Source: JBHJHP01 sp042219825
GTDB lineage: Bacteria; Bacteroidota; Bacteroidia; Bacteroidales; UBA5342
DNA length: 64,000 bases
NCBI RefSeq assembly: GCF_042219825.1
Contig: NZ_JBHJHQ010000002.1
Coordinates: forward strand, 1-64,000
Direction: 5' to 3'
Within the stretch, counting starts at the first letter, position 1. Each line of letters begins with the position of its first letter. The notes beneath the pieces are model-generated. The model was not told where the DNA came from and made no database searches. It saw only the letters and a program-made list of their open reading frames with translations. The position numbers were made by a program, and so were the translations under genes. Shown here piece by piece: positions 15,953 to 24,546 of this stretch.

Positions 15953-16915
15953 TCATTTGAACTCAATGTTTGCCTTTGAATCCGATTCCAGGACATAGCT
16001 TTCGATATATCGTTTTTTCTTATCGTCAAATATATCAGCAATGGTTATCATGATGCCAGTTTCCTCTACGTCTCCGAAAACATCATTTATAGCCGTGCCA
16101 AATGTTTTCATTGTTGGTGAAAGGTTCATGTAAGCATTAACTAAAGGTGGAATATTTACACCTCTTTTTCTGACTTCTGCATTCAGAATTTTATAGTCTT
16201 CTTTGTAATTTCCTGTGGAAAATAAACGATTGGTCTCTTCCTCTGTTAATTCAATCTTTAGAGGTTTAAAAGGTTTAATCATATCTTCGGGATCAGGAAA
16301 ATGTTTTTGCATGAAAGAAAGAATCATGTCCCTTGCTTCGGTATTAAAATGTGGATACATAGTTACCTTGCCAAAGAAGTACTTTATTTCAGGATGATCC
16401 ACGCATAAAGCTCCAAGGCCGTCCCAAAGATTATCCAGTGCAAAAAGTGCTTTTGCTCCCGCTTTAGATGTTTGGTAATCCGGTTGTACAAACGAGCGGC
16501 CTAATTCAATAGTATAAGGCAGATAATTATCAATGAATTTCTCAGTATAATTAAAAAGTCTGGCTGTAGCTATTAGTACGTTCCCGTTTTCATCTCTTGG
16601 AATATCTGCACCGAGCATATATCGATATCCTCCAAGTATTTCCTCTGCTTCAGGATCCCAGACGATCAATTGCCGGTATGGATTTTCCTGAAGATCGTAT
16701 TTATCTATGTCGGAGGACTTACCTGTGCCGCCACCAGCATTCCGGAAGGAAATTTCGCGTAACCGGCCAACTTCTCTCATCATATTGGGAGATGTATGGT
16801 GCGTAAACACATAAATCTGATTGCCTCCCTTGTTGGTATCTCTTAAGAAGGTTTTATTATTTAATTCCTGCTTTATTAATTCCCTGTCAACCTTTGCAAT
16901 TATTTCTTCCATCAT
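15953..16915 (-). CDS. glsB: GNAT-like N-acyltransferase, glycine-lipid synthesis (GlsB-like)
   Basis: A 320-residue cytosolic or membrane-associated acyltransferase of the hemolysin/OlsB-like GNAT group. Recognisable parts are REISFRNAGGGTGKSSDIDKYD, QLIVWDPEAEEILGGYRYM and ELGRSFVQPDYQ, typical of the Bacteroidota GlsB group. That enzyme N-acylates glycine to begin glycine-lipid synthesis. It overlaps the downstream end of the PlsC-like gene by four bases (ATGA). The two together match the glsB/glsA pair characterised in Bacteroides thetaiotaomicron. The name is by similarity, and ornithine-lipid type activity is the alternative. Confidence 0.7.
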   Translation of the reverse strand: MMEEIIAKVDRELIKQELNNKTFLRDTNKGGNQIYVFTHHTSPNMMREVGRLREISFRNAGGGTGKSSDIDKYDLQENPYRQLIVWDPEAEEILGGYRYMLGADIPRDENGNVLIATARLFNYTEKFIDNYLPYTIELGRSFVQPDYQTSKAGAKALFALDNLWDGLGALCVDHPEIKYFFGKVTMYPHFNTEARDMILSFMQKHFPDPEDMIKPFKPLKIELTEEETNRLFSTGNYKEDYKILNAEVRKRGVNIPPLVNAYMNLSPTMKTFGTAINDVFGDVEETGIMITIADIFDDKKKRYIESYVLESDSKANIEFK

Positions 16916-17736
16916 TCTTGTTTTGCAAGTTCGTAAACTTTTTCTTTAACATCAGCAGCCCATTCTGCTGGTTTTTTATTTTTGGTAAAAGTTTTATAGG
17001 AGATAGGTTTGCCGAAAGTAATTGTAATTTCTTTATTCTTAAATTTAAACATTTCGTTTGGCAAGTAAAGCATTTCAATATTAGTTTTAACGCTTAATAA
17101 CTTTCTAAAGTTTGCAAGGTTGTAAAAGAAATTTGAAATTCTGCCACTTACATGGACCGGAACTACATCGCGTTCATATTTTACGGTCTTTGTGATAAAG
17201 GATTTTTTCCATTCAAGATCCCTGATTATGCCTCTTGAGCGCCTGGATACAAGTCCGGCAGGGAAAACAGCAATCTGAGAATCACTTGCGTATGTATCAT
17301 TCATAGCAGCCAGAAAATCTTTGTTCTGTCCGCCATGCTTATTCACGGGGATGAAAAAAGGATCCAGATTTTTGATGTTCATCAGGATATCATTGGCCAG
17401 AATTTTTACATCACCGAATTTTCCTTTTATCTGATCCAGGAGCGCAATCCCGTCCAGGCCTCCCAGTGGATGGTTGGAAGCAAATGTATATCGTGCATGT
17501 AATGGAATTTCATTTATGCCCTTTACATTGACTTTCAAGCTTAGTAAGCCAAGAATGGCTTCCGTAAAATCCTTACCGGTTTTGTGTCCGTGTTGCGCAA
17601 GAAATACATTGATTTCATCCTGATGGATAATGCGCTTGAGATAGTTGATAATGAACCCAGGTATCTTTTTTGCCAGTCCCGGACTTTTGTCTTCAAAAAC
17701 CTTCTTAATGTCAATTTCTAAAGGTTCAATATTCAT
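16912..17736 (-). CDS. glsA: PlsC-type O-acyltransferase, glycine-lipid synthesis (GlsA-like)
   Basis: A 274-residue acyltransferase with the NHxxxxxD-type catalytic motif NHPLGGLDG (the PlsC family HX4D variant seen in OlsA/GlsA proteins) and the downstream ILANDILMNIKNLDPFFIPVNKHG and FPAGLVSRRSRG segments. It would esterify the hydroxyl of the N-acylated amino acid made by its partner. It is the first gene of the pair and overlaps the second by four bases, which implies a coupled pathway. Confidence 0.75.
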   Translation of the reverse strand: MNIEPLEIDIKKVFEDKSPGLAKKIPGFIINYLKRIIHQDEINVFLAQHGHKTGKDFTEAILGLLSLKVNVKGINEIPLHARYTFASNHPLGGLDGIALLDQIKGKFGDVKILANDILMNIKNLDPFFIPVNKHGGQNKDFLAAMNDTYASDSQIAVFPAGLVSRRSRGIIRDLEWKKSFITKTVKYERDVVPVHVSGRISNFFYNLANFRKLLSVKTNIEMLYLPNEMFKFKNKEITITFGKPISYKTFTKNKKPAEWAADVKEKVYELAKQE

Positions 17737-17769
17737 CTTACCCTTGTGTTTATCCTGAATTTAAACGTG

Positions 17770-17777
17770 CAAAGTTA
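17770..17777 (-). promoter_or_regulatory. Probable -7 promoter element for the glsA/glsB-like pair
   Basis: On the minus strand TAACTTTG matches TAnnTTTG, 33 bases before the ATG at 17736. Confidence 0.45.
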
Positions 17778-17921
17778 ATATTTTTTTTATTTCTGTATAG
17801 CCGTTAAAGGTTTTTTGACGTTGCTGGCTGGTGTTAATTATAGGGATAATCAGAAATGTATTAAATCCATGATAAATAGTGGGAAAAGTTATTAACATAT
17901 GTTTACAATTTGTTAAAAAAA

Positions 17922-17965
17922 GTGGGGTATGGTGGGGTAAAGTGGGGAAAATATTCGTATTTTAG
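17922..17965 (+). promoter_or_regulatory. MraZ operator and promoter of the division and cell-wall cluster
   Basis: GTGGGG occurs three times, at 17922, 17932 and 17942, with an exact 10-base period. That is the TGGG direct-repeat layout bound by MraZ in other bacteria. TATTTTAG (17958-17965) resembles a -7 element (TAnnTTTG with one change). The repeats would then cover the -33 region, as expected for self-repression by MraZ. A further GTGGGA lies upstream at about 17879, and another inside the start of mraZ at about 17994. Confidence 0.75.
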
Positions 17966-17984
17966 CAGGAATTAAAATCTAAAT

Positions 17985-18452
17985 ATGTCTTTTGTGGGAG
18001 ATTATACCGTAAAAGCTGATTCCAAGGGGCGTATAGCTGTTCCTTCGGCATTCAGAAAACTTCTTGAAAGAGATGAAGGGGAGCGGTTTGTGTTTCGCAA
18101 AGATGTGTTTCAGAATTGTCTGGTTCTAATTCCCATAAAAGAGTGGGAGGTACAGGTTGCTGTTCTTCGAAAAAAACTGAATGATTATAACAGGAACCAT
18201 AAAAAGTTTAAAGCACAATTTTTCAGAGATACTGCCGAGGTTGAAATGGATAAAACCGGCAGGGTTTTAATTCCTAAGAAGTTGTATGATATGCTGGCTT
18301 TGGATAAGGAAATTGTGCTGGCGGGGATGGATAAGGTTATTGAGGTTTGGGATAAAGCGACGTATGATGGTAATCAGATGGATGATGGTGAATTTGCAGC
18401 ACTTGCAGAAGAGATTTTAGGGAACGAGAATTTAGAAAATGTAGATCAGTAA
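17985..18452 (+). CDS. mraZ: Transcriptional regulator MraZ
   Basis: A DNA-binding protein made of two AbrB/SpoVT-like swapped-hairpin halves that controls its own operon. It is 155 residues. The first half holds DSKGRIAVPSAFRKLL and the second DKTGRVLIPKKLYDML, the two copies of the family motif. It opens the division and wall cluster and lies directly behind three phased GTGGGG boxes, its probable operator. The C-terminus is slightly extended and acidic. Confidence 0.97.
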   Translation: MSFVGDYTVKADSKGRIAVPSAFRKLLERDEGERFVFRKDVFQNCLVLIPIKEWEVQVAVLRKKLNDYNRNHKKFKAQFFRDTAEVEMDKTGRVLIPKKLYDMLALDKEIVLAGMDKVIEVWDKATYDGNQMDDGEFAALAEEILGNENLENVDQ

Positions 18453-18465
18453 AAATATAAAATTA

Positions 18466-19365
18466 ATGCCCGAGTATCACTTGCCGGTTATGCTGAAACA
18501 AAGCGTTGCGGGATTGAATATCAAACCTGAGGGGATTTATGTCGATGTAACATTTGGCGGTGGAGGGCATTCGGGCGAAATACTCAGTCATCTTAAAAAA
18601 GGCAGCCTCTTTGGTTTTGATCAGGATGAAGATACACTCAACAATATTCCTGAAAATTCACAATTCACGTTTGTTAAAGGAAACTTTCGCTTTTTAAAGC
18701 AATTTATGCGCTATTATAAAGTTGATAAGTTGGATGGCGTTTTAGCTGATCTGGGGGTGTCATCACATCATTTTGATGCGGAGGACCGCGGGTTTTCGTT
18801 CCGGTTCAACAGTAAGTTGGACATGCGTATGAATCAGGCTTCAGCTTTGTCAGCATACGATGTAATCAACTCGTATGAGGAAGGTGCTCTGGCTGACTTG
18901 TTTTATTACTTTGGAGAGATCCGGAATGCCAGATTACTGGCTTCACGGATTGTTGCGGCAAGAAATGCAGGAAAAATTGAAACAACAACACAACTAAAAG
19001 AAATTGCTCAGTCGTGTACGGGGAAAAAGCAGGAGATGAAGTATTTGTCACAAACTTTTCAGGCTTTACGGATTGAAGTTAATGGAGAAATGAAAGCACT
19101 GAAAGAAATGCTGGAACAGGCTGGTGAATTGCTGAAGTCTGGTGGCAGACTAAGCGTGATAACCTATCATTCTCTGGAAGACCGGCTGGTGAAAAATTTT
19201 TTTAAAAGTGGAAATTTTACAGGTGATATTGAAAAAGATTTCTATGGAAATTTCATTTCACCATTTTCGCTGGTTAATAAAAAGGTTATTGTTCCGGATG
19301 ATACTGAACTGGAAATGAATCCGAGATCACGAAGTGCAAAACTCAGAATTGCGGAAAAAAGTTAA
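18466..19365 (+). CDS. rsmH: 16S rRNA (cytosine-1402-N4)-methyltransferase
   Basis: This SAM-dependent enzyme methylates C1402 of 16S rRNA in the decoding centre. It is 299 residues. The SAM-binding loop is VDVTFGGGGHSGEIL, and GVLADLGVSSHHFD and YHSLEDRLVK are further family motifs. Its universal position after mraZ is kept, 13 bases downstream. It ends 13 bases before the preferred ftsL start. Confidence 0.97.
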   Translation: MPEYHLPVMLKQSVAGLNIKPEGIYVDVTFGGGGHSGEILSHLKKGSLFGFDQDEDTLNNIPENSQFTFVKGNFRFLKQFMRYYKVDKLDGVLADLGVSSHHFDAEDRGFSFRFNSKLDMRMNQASALSAYDVINSYEEGALADLFYYFGEIRNARLLASRIVAARNAGKIETTTQLKEIAQSCTGKKQEMKYLSQTFQALRIEVNGEMKALKEMLEQAGELLKSGGRLSVITYHSLEDRLVKNFFKSGNFTGDIEKDFYGNFISPFSLVNKKVIVPDDTELEMNPRSRSAKLRIAEKS

Positions 19366-19378
19366 GAAGAAATTGGAT

Positions 19379-19750
19379 ATGGGAATACTGAATTTAGGGT
19401 CGAAAAAGAAAAGACAAAACGAGGAACCGGAATTTTCAACAAGTTCCATTAAAGATATTCTCGACGGAAAGAAAACGCGTGAGTGGGTGGTGAGGAACCT
19501 GGGGTTTATTATATACGTTACCATACTAATCTTTTTTTACATCGGGAACCGGTATAGCTGTGAGAAAACAATCCGGGGAATTGTTGAAATTGAAAAAGAG
19601 CTTAAAGAGTTACGGTTTGAATCCATCACAACAGCATCGGAGTTGATGAGCCTGAGCCGGATGTCGGAAGTATCAAAAATGGTGAAAGAAAAAGGTCTGG
19701 ATCTTGAAGAGTCGAGAGAACCGGCAAAAAAACTGGTTGTGGATAAATAA
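19379..19750 (+). CDS. ftsL: Cell division protein FtsL-like
   Basis: A small bitopic division protein. A basic, polar cytosolic part of about 50 residues is followed by one membrane span (LGFIIYVTILIFFYIGN) and a coiled-coil-like periplasmic part rich in Glu/Leu (KTIRGIVEIEKELKELRFE). Sequence similarity to FtsL is weak in this phylum. The call rests on size, topology and position between rsmH and ftsI. A GTG at 19334 would extend it into rsmH. I prefer the ATG at 19379, 13 bases after the rsmH stop, giving 123 residues. Confidence 0.8.
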   Translation: MGILNLGSKKKRQNEEPEFSTSSIKDILDGKKTREWVVRNLGFIIYVTILIFFYIGNRYSCEKTIRGIVEIEKELKELRFESITTASELMSLSRMSEVSKMVKEKGLDLEESREPAKKLVVDK

Positions 19751-19763
19751 GTATTAATCTGAT

Positions 19764-21872
19764 ATGTCCATAAAAAAGGAAATAGTACGCAAAATAGTAG
19801 TAGTATACATAATGGTATTGCTGCTGGCTTTTGCTATTGTTGGACGTATTTTGCAGTTGCAGTTTGTAGAGGGAGATAAGTGGAAGAAACTACAGGTGGG
19901 AGAAAACTCAAAACAGATTGCGGTTCCTGCCAACCGGGGAGACATTCTGGCTTGCGACGGACGTATGCTTGCCAGTTCAATTCCCAATTACAGTATTCAT
20001 ATGGATTTTAGAGCTGATGGGTTGACCTATAAATATTTTATTCAACATGTGGATAGCCTGGCTTATCAGTTATCCGGCTTTTTTAGGGATGCTTCTAAGC
20101 CCGATTATAAGAAGAGGCTGATCAGCGGTTTTGAAAGTGGAAATCGTTATTTCAGGATCAACCGAAGAAGAGTCAGTTTTACTGAACTGCAAAAAATTGA
20201 AAAGTTCTCCATTTTTCGCTTGGGTCAAAACAAGGGTGGGTTTATTGCCACACAGTATGATACCCGTAAACTGCCCTTTGGTGAACTGGCCGCGCGAACA
20301 ATTGGTAAGTTGAATTACGAAAAAACAAGGGGAATTGTGGGGCTTGAAAATGCTTATAACGATGTGCTTGAAGGTGAAGAAGGTGTAAGCCTTACAAAAA
20401 CAATATCTGGCAAAAGAATGAAGGTGAATGTGGTTGAGCCCACCGATGGAAAGGATGTGGTGACTACAATTGATATTGATCTTCAGGATGTTGCTGAAAC
20501 AGCATTGTATGCACAATTGCAGAAAAATGCGGCACATCACGGGAGTGCCATTTTGATGGAAGTGAAAACAGGGGATATTAAAGCGATTGCGAATCTCGAA
20601 CGGACATCAGATGGAAGCTATAGCGAAACTTACAATTTTGCCATTGGTGAAGCAACGGAACCCGGTTCAACTTTTAAACTGGCTTCGTTGATTGTTGCCC
20701 TTGAGGACGGTGTGATTGATCTGACTGATACAGTTGACACAGAACATGGTGTATACTATTATTATGGTGTTCCGATGCGCGACAGTCATGAGGAAGGCTA
20801 TGGGCGTATTTCTGTGCTTGATGTATTTGAGAAATCATCAAACATCGGGGTGTCTAAAATTATATATTATAATTATAAAAATGATCCGAAACGGTTTGTG
20901 GACAGATTACTGGAAATGCGGTTGGATCAGAAACTTGATATTGGAATCGCAGGTGAAGCCCAGCCGTATATCGCTTATCCTGGAAACAGTACATGGTCAG
21001 GAACATCGTTACCGTGGATGTCCATCGGTTATGAAATTAAGCTTGCACCTATTCAAACATTAGCTTTTTATAATGCCATAGCCAATGATGGCGAAATGGT
21101 AAAGCCGCGTTTTGTTAAAGGCATAAGTTATCATGGAGAGATGATTAAGAAATATGATACGGAAGTGTTAAACTCGTCCATTTGTTCCAGGCAAACCCTG
21201 AAAAAGGTCAAACAAATGCTGGAAGGAGTCGTGGATAATGGAACGGCAAGTAATCTTAAGAATCTACACTATAAAATTGCAGGGAAAACAGGAACAGCTC
21301 AGATTGCGCAGGGAACCAAAGGGTATATTGGGGAAAGTGGAAAACAATATTACGCCTCTTTTTGCGGTTATTTTCCGGCTGATAATCCGAAATACACCTG
21401 TATTGTTACAGTAAACAGTCCGACCAGAAGTGTTTTTTATGGGAATGTTTTGGCCGGAAATGTATTCCGTGAAATTGCAGATAAAGTTTATGTGCAAAAC
21501 GTGGATATACAAAAGCATGAAGAGGAAAAGGAACTCAATCCGGAATACAAGGTGCCAGTAACGCTCGACGGTAATAAGAAAGAGCTGATGACGCTGTTTT
21601 CAAAACTGCAGGTGAATATTAAGGATGAAACCAGAGAAGGAGACTGGGCGCATACCTATAATAAAGGTGATCATATTGAAGTGAAACCCTTAAGTATTAT
21701 AGACGGACTGGTCCCGAATGTATTGGGCATGGGTGCCAAAGATGCACTTTTTTTACTTGAAAATGCTGGCTTAAGCGTTCGGATGAGTGGCGTAGGAAGA
21801 GTTGTGGAACAGTCCATTTCACCCGGATCAAGAATTACCGGGCACAGTACTATATATATAAGGTTAAGGTGA
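19764..21872 (+). CDS. ftsI: Division-specific transpeptidase (class B penicillin-binding protein) with PASTA domain
   Basis: A septal peptidoglycan cross-linking enzyme, anchored in the inner membrane by an N-terminal span (VVVYIMVLLLAFAIVGRIL). The three active-site motifs are intact: S302-T-F-K305, S358-S-N360 and K508-T-G510. A PASTA domain occupies roughly the last 60 residues (PNVLGMGAKDALFLLENAGL), which makes it 702 residues long and Spo-VD-like rather than E. coli-like. It works with FtsW encoded four genes downstream. Confidence 0.97.
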   Translation: MSIKKEIVRKIVVVYIMVLLLAFAIVGRILQLQFVEGDKWKKLQVGENSKQIAVPANRGDILACDGRMLASSIPNYSIHMDFRADGLTYKYFIQHVDSLAYQLSGFFRDASKPDYKKRLISGFESGNRYFRINRRRVSFTELQKIEKFSIFRLGQNKGGFIATQYDTRKLPFGELAARTIGKLNYEKTRGIVGLENAYNDVLEGEEGVSLTKTISGKRMKVNVVEPTDGKDVVTTIDIDLQDVAETALYAQLQKNAAHHGSAILMEVKTGDIKAIANLERTSDGSYSETYNFAIGEATEPGSTFKLASLIVALEDGVIDLTDTVDTEHGVYYYYGVPMRDSHEEGYGRISVLDVFEKSSNIGVSKIIYYNYKNDPKRFVDRLLEMRLDQKLDIGIAGEAQPYIAYPGNSTWSGTSLPWMSIGYEIKLAPIQTLAFYNAIANDGEMVKPRFVKGISYHGEMIKKYDTEVLNSSICSRQTLKKVKQMLEGVVDNGTASNLKNLHYKIAGKTGTAQIAQGTKGYIGESGKQYYASFCGYFPADNPKYTCIVTVNSPTRSVFYGNVLAGNVFREIADKVYVQNVDIQKHEEEKELNPEYKVPVTLDGNKKELMTLFSKLQVNIKDETREGDWAHTYNKGDHIEVKPLSIIDGLVPNVLGMGAKDALFLLENAGLSVRMSGVGRVVEQSISPGSRITGHSTIYIRLR

Positions 21873-23332
21873 TGAAAAAACTATTGGATATACTGCAGGA
21901 TATTAGGCCAACCAAAATAGTTGGAAACAGCGATGTAATATTCGGTTCAATACAGTTTGACTCCCGGAAGGTTGGTGAAGGAGACATATTTGTGGCTATG
22001 TTAGGGACACAAACGGATGGGCACATGTATATACCTCAGGTGATTGAGAAGCAGGCTGCGGCAATTGTGTGTGAAATTTTGCCAGAAGAAATGCCGGCCC
22101 ATATCACGTTTATACAGGTTGAATCGGCATCGAAAGCACTTGGTCAACTTATTTCGGCATTTTACGGGTATCCTTCGCAACAGATGACCCTGGTTGGTGT
22201 TACAGGAACCAATGGTAAGACAAGCATAGCTACTCTGCTTTATAATCTGTTTAAGTCGTTGGGATATAAAGCAGGGTTACTTTCTACTGTTGTAAATTAT
22301 GTGGATGATACCAAAATTGAAGCCACGCATACTACTCCGGATGCGATTACCATAAATAAATTGATGCATGAAATGGTGGAGGCGAACTGTGAGTATTGTT
22401 TTATGGAGGTGAGTTCGCATGCTATTGATCAGGATCGCGTTGCAGGCCTGGACTTTAACGGAGCAATTTTTACCAATCTTACCCGCGATCACCTGGACTA
22501 TCACTCAACATTTGCAGCTTACAGGGATGCGAAAAAGAAACTTTTTGACGGATTGAATGCCAATGCGTTTGCCCTTTACAATGCAGACGATAAAAACGGA
22601 AGCGTGATGGTTCAGAATTGTAAGGCGGATATTAAATCTTACAGTTCAAAAGGCCTGGCAGATTTTAAAGTGAAAATTATAGAACGCCATTTCGACGGCA
22701 TGCAACTGAATATTGACGGACAGGATGTTTGGGTGTCATTTACCGGCGATTTTAATGCCATGAACCTTCTGGCAGTTTATTCATCCGCAGTATTACTGGA
22801 CGAGGAACCGGCTGATGTATTGGTTGAAATGAGCAAGCTTAAACCTGTTGCAGGCCGGTTTGAAACGATGAAATCCAAAGACGATGTGGCAGCCATTGTG
22901 GATTATGCCCATACACCTGATGCATTGATCAATGTGCTTGATACGATCAATGTAATCCGTCGGGGTGAAGGTAGCCTTATAACTGTAGTCGGTGCGGGAG
23001 GAAACCGGGATAAGGGCAAACGTCCATTGATGGCTGAGGCTTCAGTCGCCAGAAGTGAAAAAGTTATTCTGACATCAGATAATCCAAGGTTCGAGGAGCC
23101 GGAAACGATTATTGAGGATATGTACGCAGGTATTCCTGAAGATGCCAAGGGTAAAGTGCTGAAAATCACAAATCGTGAACAAGCCATTCATACCGCAATT
23201 ATGCTGGCAGGTCCCGGTGATGTGATTTTGGTTGCAGGGAAAGGCCATGAAACTTACCAGGATGTAAAAGGCGTAAAAAGTCATTTTGATGACAAGGAAA
23301 TAGTGGAAAAATATTTTAAACAAAGACCATAA
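21872..23332 (+). CDS. murE: UDP-MurNAc-L-Ala-D-Glu:meso-diaminopimelate ligase
   Basis: This Mur ligase adds the third residue of the stem peptide. The ATP-binding P-loop is GVTGTNGKTS. TSDNPRFEEP contains the DNPR motif that marks meso-diaminopimelate, rather than lysine, as the substrate. With the ATG at 21872 it is 486 residues, and its first base is the last base of the ftsI stop codon (TGATG). A GTG three bases earlier is an equivalent alternative start. Its stop overlaps the mraY start in the same way. Confidence 0.97.
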   Translation: MKKLLDILQDIRPTKIVGNSDVIFGSIQFDSRKVGEGDIFVAMLGTQTDGHMYIPQVIEKQAAAIVCEILPEEMPAHITFIQVESASKALGQLISAFYGYPSQQMTLVGVTGTNGKTSIATLLYNLFKSLGYKAGLLSTVVNYVDDTKIEATHTTPDAITINKLMHEMVEANCEYCFMEVSSHAIDQDRVAGLDFNGAIFTNLTRDHLDYHSTFAAYRDAKKKLFDGLNANAFALYNADDKNGSVMVQNCKADIKSYSSKGLADFKVKIIERHFDGMQLNIDGQDVWVSFTGDFNAMNLLAVYSSAVLLDEEPADVLVEMSKLKPVAGRFETMKSKDDVAAIVDYAHTPDALINVLDTINVIRRGEGSLITVVGAGGNRDKGKRPLMAEASVARSEKVILTSDNPRFEEPETIIEDMYAGIPEDAKGKVLKITNREQAIHTAIMLAGPGDVILVAGKGHETYQDVKGVKSHFDDKEIVEKYFKQRP

Positions 23333-24546
23333 TGCTCTATTATTTATTCGATTATCTCAACAGTCTTGATGTTCCCGGTGCCGGGGTGTTTCAATACATT
23401 TCATTCCGGTCGGCAGCGGCAATCATCACCTCGTTGCTGTTAACGACAATCTTTGGTAAAAAGATTATTTATATGTTGCAGCGTCAACAGATCGGAGAGA
23501 CGGTCCGCGATTTGGGTCTGGAAGGCCAGATGCAGAAACAGGGTACACCTACCATGGGAGGGCTGATAATTTTAATGGGAATTCTGGTTCCGGCATTATT
23601 GTTCGCCAAGCTGGATAATATATACATCATCCTAATGCTTATTACAACCGTTTGGCTGGGCAGCATTGGGTTTTTGGATGACTATATAAAAGTGGTAAAG
23701 AAGAATAAAGAAGGGCTGGCTGGAAAATTTAAGGTGATTGGACAGGTTGGGTTAGGCCTTATTGTCGGCCTGACCCTTTACCTTAGCGATGATGTGACTA
23801 TTCGCGAAAAGATTCCGGTGAGAGACAGCAGTGGCGAAGTTGTGGAATATGTTCAGCAGGATATTAAATCGACAAAAACAACCATACCATTTGTAAAAAA
23901 CAATAACCTCGATTATGCCGATCTGCTTTTCTTTTTGGGCGAAAATGCACAAAAGTGGGCATGGATATTATTTGTGCTGATCACAATATTTATTGTGACA
24001 GCCATTTCAAACGGAGCAAATCTCACCGATGGGCTCGATGGACTTGCAACGGGTTCCTCGTCCATTATCGGGGCAACCCTTGGAATACTTGCGTATGTAT
24101 CCGGTCACGTTGGTTTTGCCAGTTACCTCAACATTATGTATATCCCGCAAATTCAGGAACTGGTGGTATTTATGGCAGCGTTTATCGGTGCAACTGTTGG
24201 CTTTTTGTGGTACAACTCGTTTCCGGCACAGGTCTTTATGGGAGATACAGGAAGCCTGACCCTGGGAGGAATTATAGCAGTGATAGCAGTGATTATTCAT
24301 AAAGAGTTGCTAATTCCTATCCTTTGCGGAGTTTTTATTGTGGAAAATTTATCAGTGGTATTGCAGGTATCCTGGTTCAAACATACCAAACGAAAATATG
24401 GTGAAGGGCGACGAATTTTCCTGATGTCACCGTTGCACCATCATTTTCAGAAAAAGGGTTTCCCTGAACCAAAAATTGTAATTCGTTTTTGGATCATCGG
24501 AATATTCCTGGCGGTTATATCAATAGTAACGCTTAAAATGCGGTAA
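23332..24546 (+). CDS. mraY: Phospho-N-acetylmuramoyl-pentapeptide-transferase
   Basis: An integral membrane enzyme that transfers phospho-MurNAc-pentapeptide to undecaprenyl phosphate, forming lipid I. It is 404 residues with about ten membrane spans. The family motifs are visible: GTPTMGG, FLDDYIKV, NLTDGLDGLATG, MGDTGSLTLGG, and LMSPLHHHFQKKG. The length exceeds E. coli MraY by an inserted loop (about residues 155-190) typical of Bacteroidota. It is coupled to murE and murD by TAATG overlaps. Confidence 0.98.
   Translation: MLYYLFDYLNSLDVPGAGVFQYISFRSAAAIITSLLLTTIFGKKIIYMLQRQQIGETVRDLGLEGQMQKQGTPTMGGLIILMGILVPALLFAKLDNIYIILMLITTVWLGSIGFLDDYIKVVKKNKEGLAGKFKVIGQVGLGLIVGLTLYLSDDVTIREKIPVRDSSGEVVEYVQQDIKSTKTTIPFVKNNNLDYADLLFFLGENAQKWAWILFVLITIFIVTAISNGANLTDGLDGLATGSSSIIGATLGILAYVSGHVGFASYLNIMYIPQIQELVVFMAAFIGATVGFLWYNSFPAQVFMGDTGSLTLGGIIAVIAVIIHKELLIPILCGVFIVENLSVVLQVSWFKHTKRKYGEGRRIFLMSPLHHHFQKKGFPEPKIVIRFWIIGIFLAVISIVTLKMR

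Noticed and set aside
19334..19378. GTG start for ftsL inside rsmH
   Set aside because: It would add 15 basic residues read within the rsmH end. An ATG 13 bases after the rsmH stop fits the packing of the cluster better.
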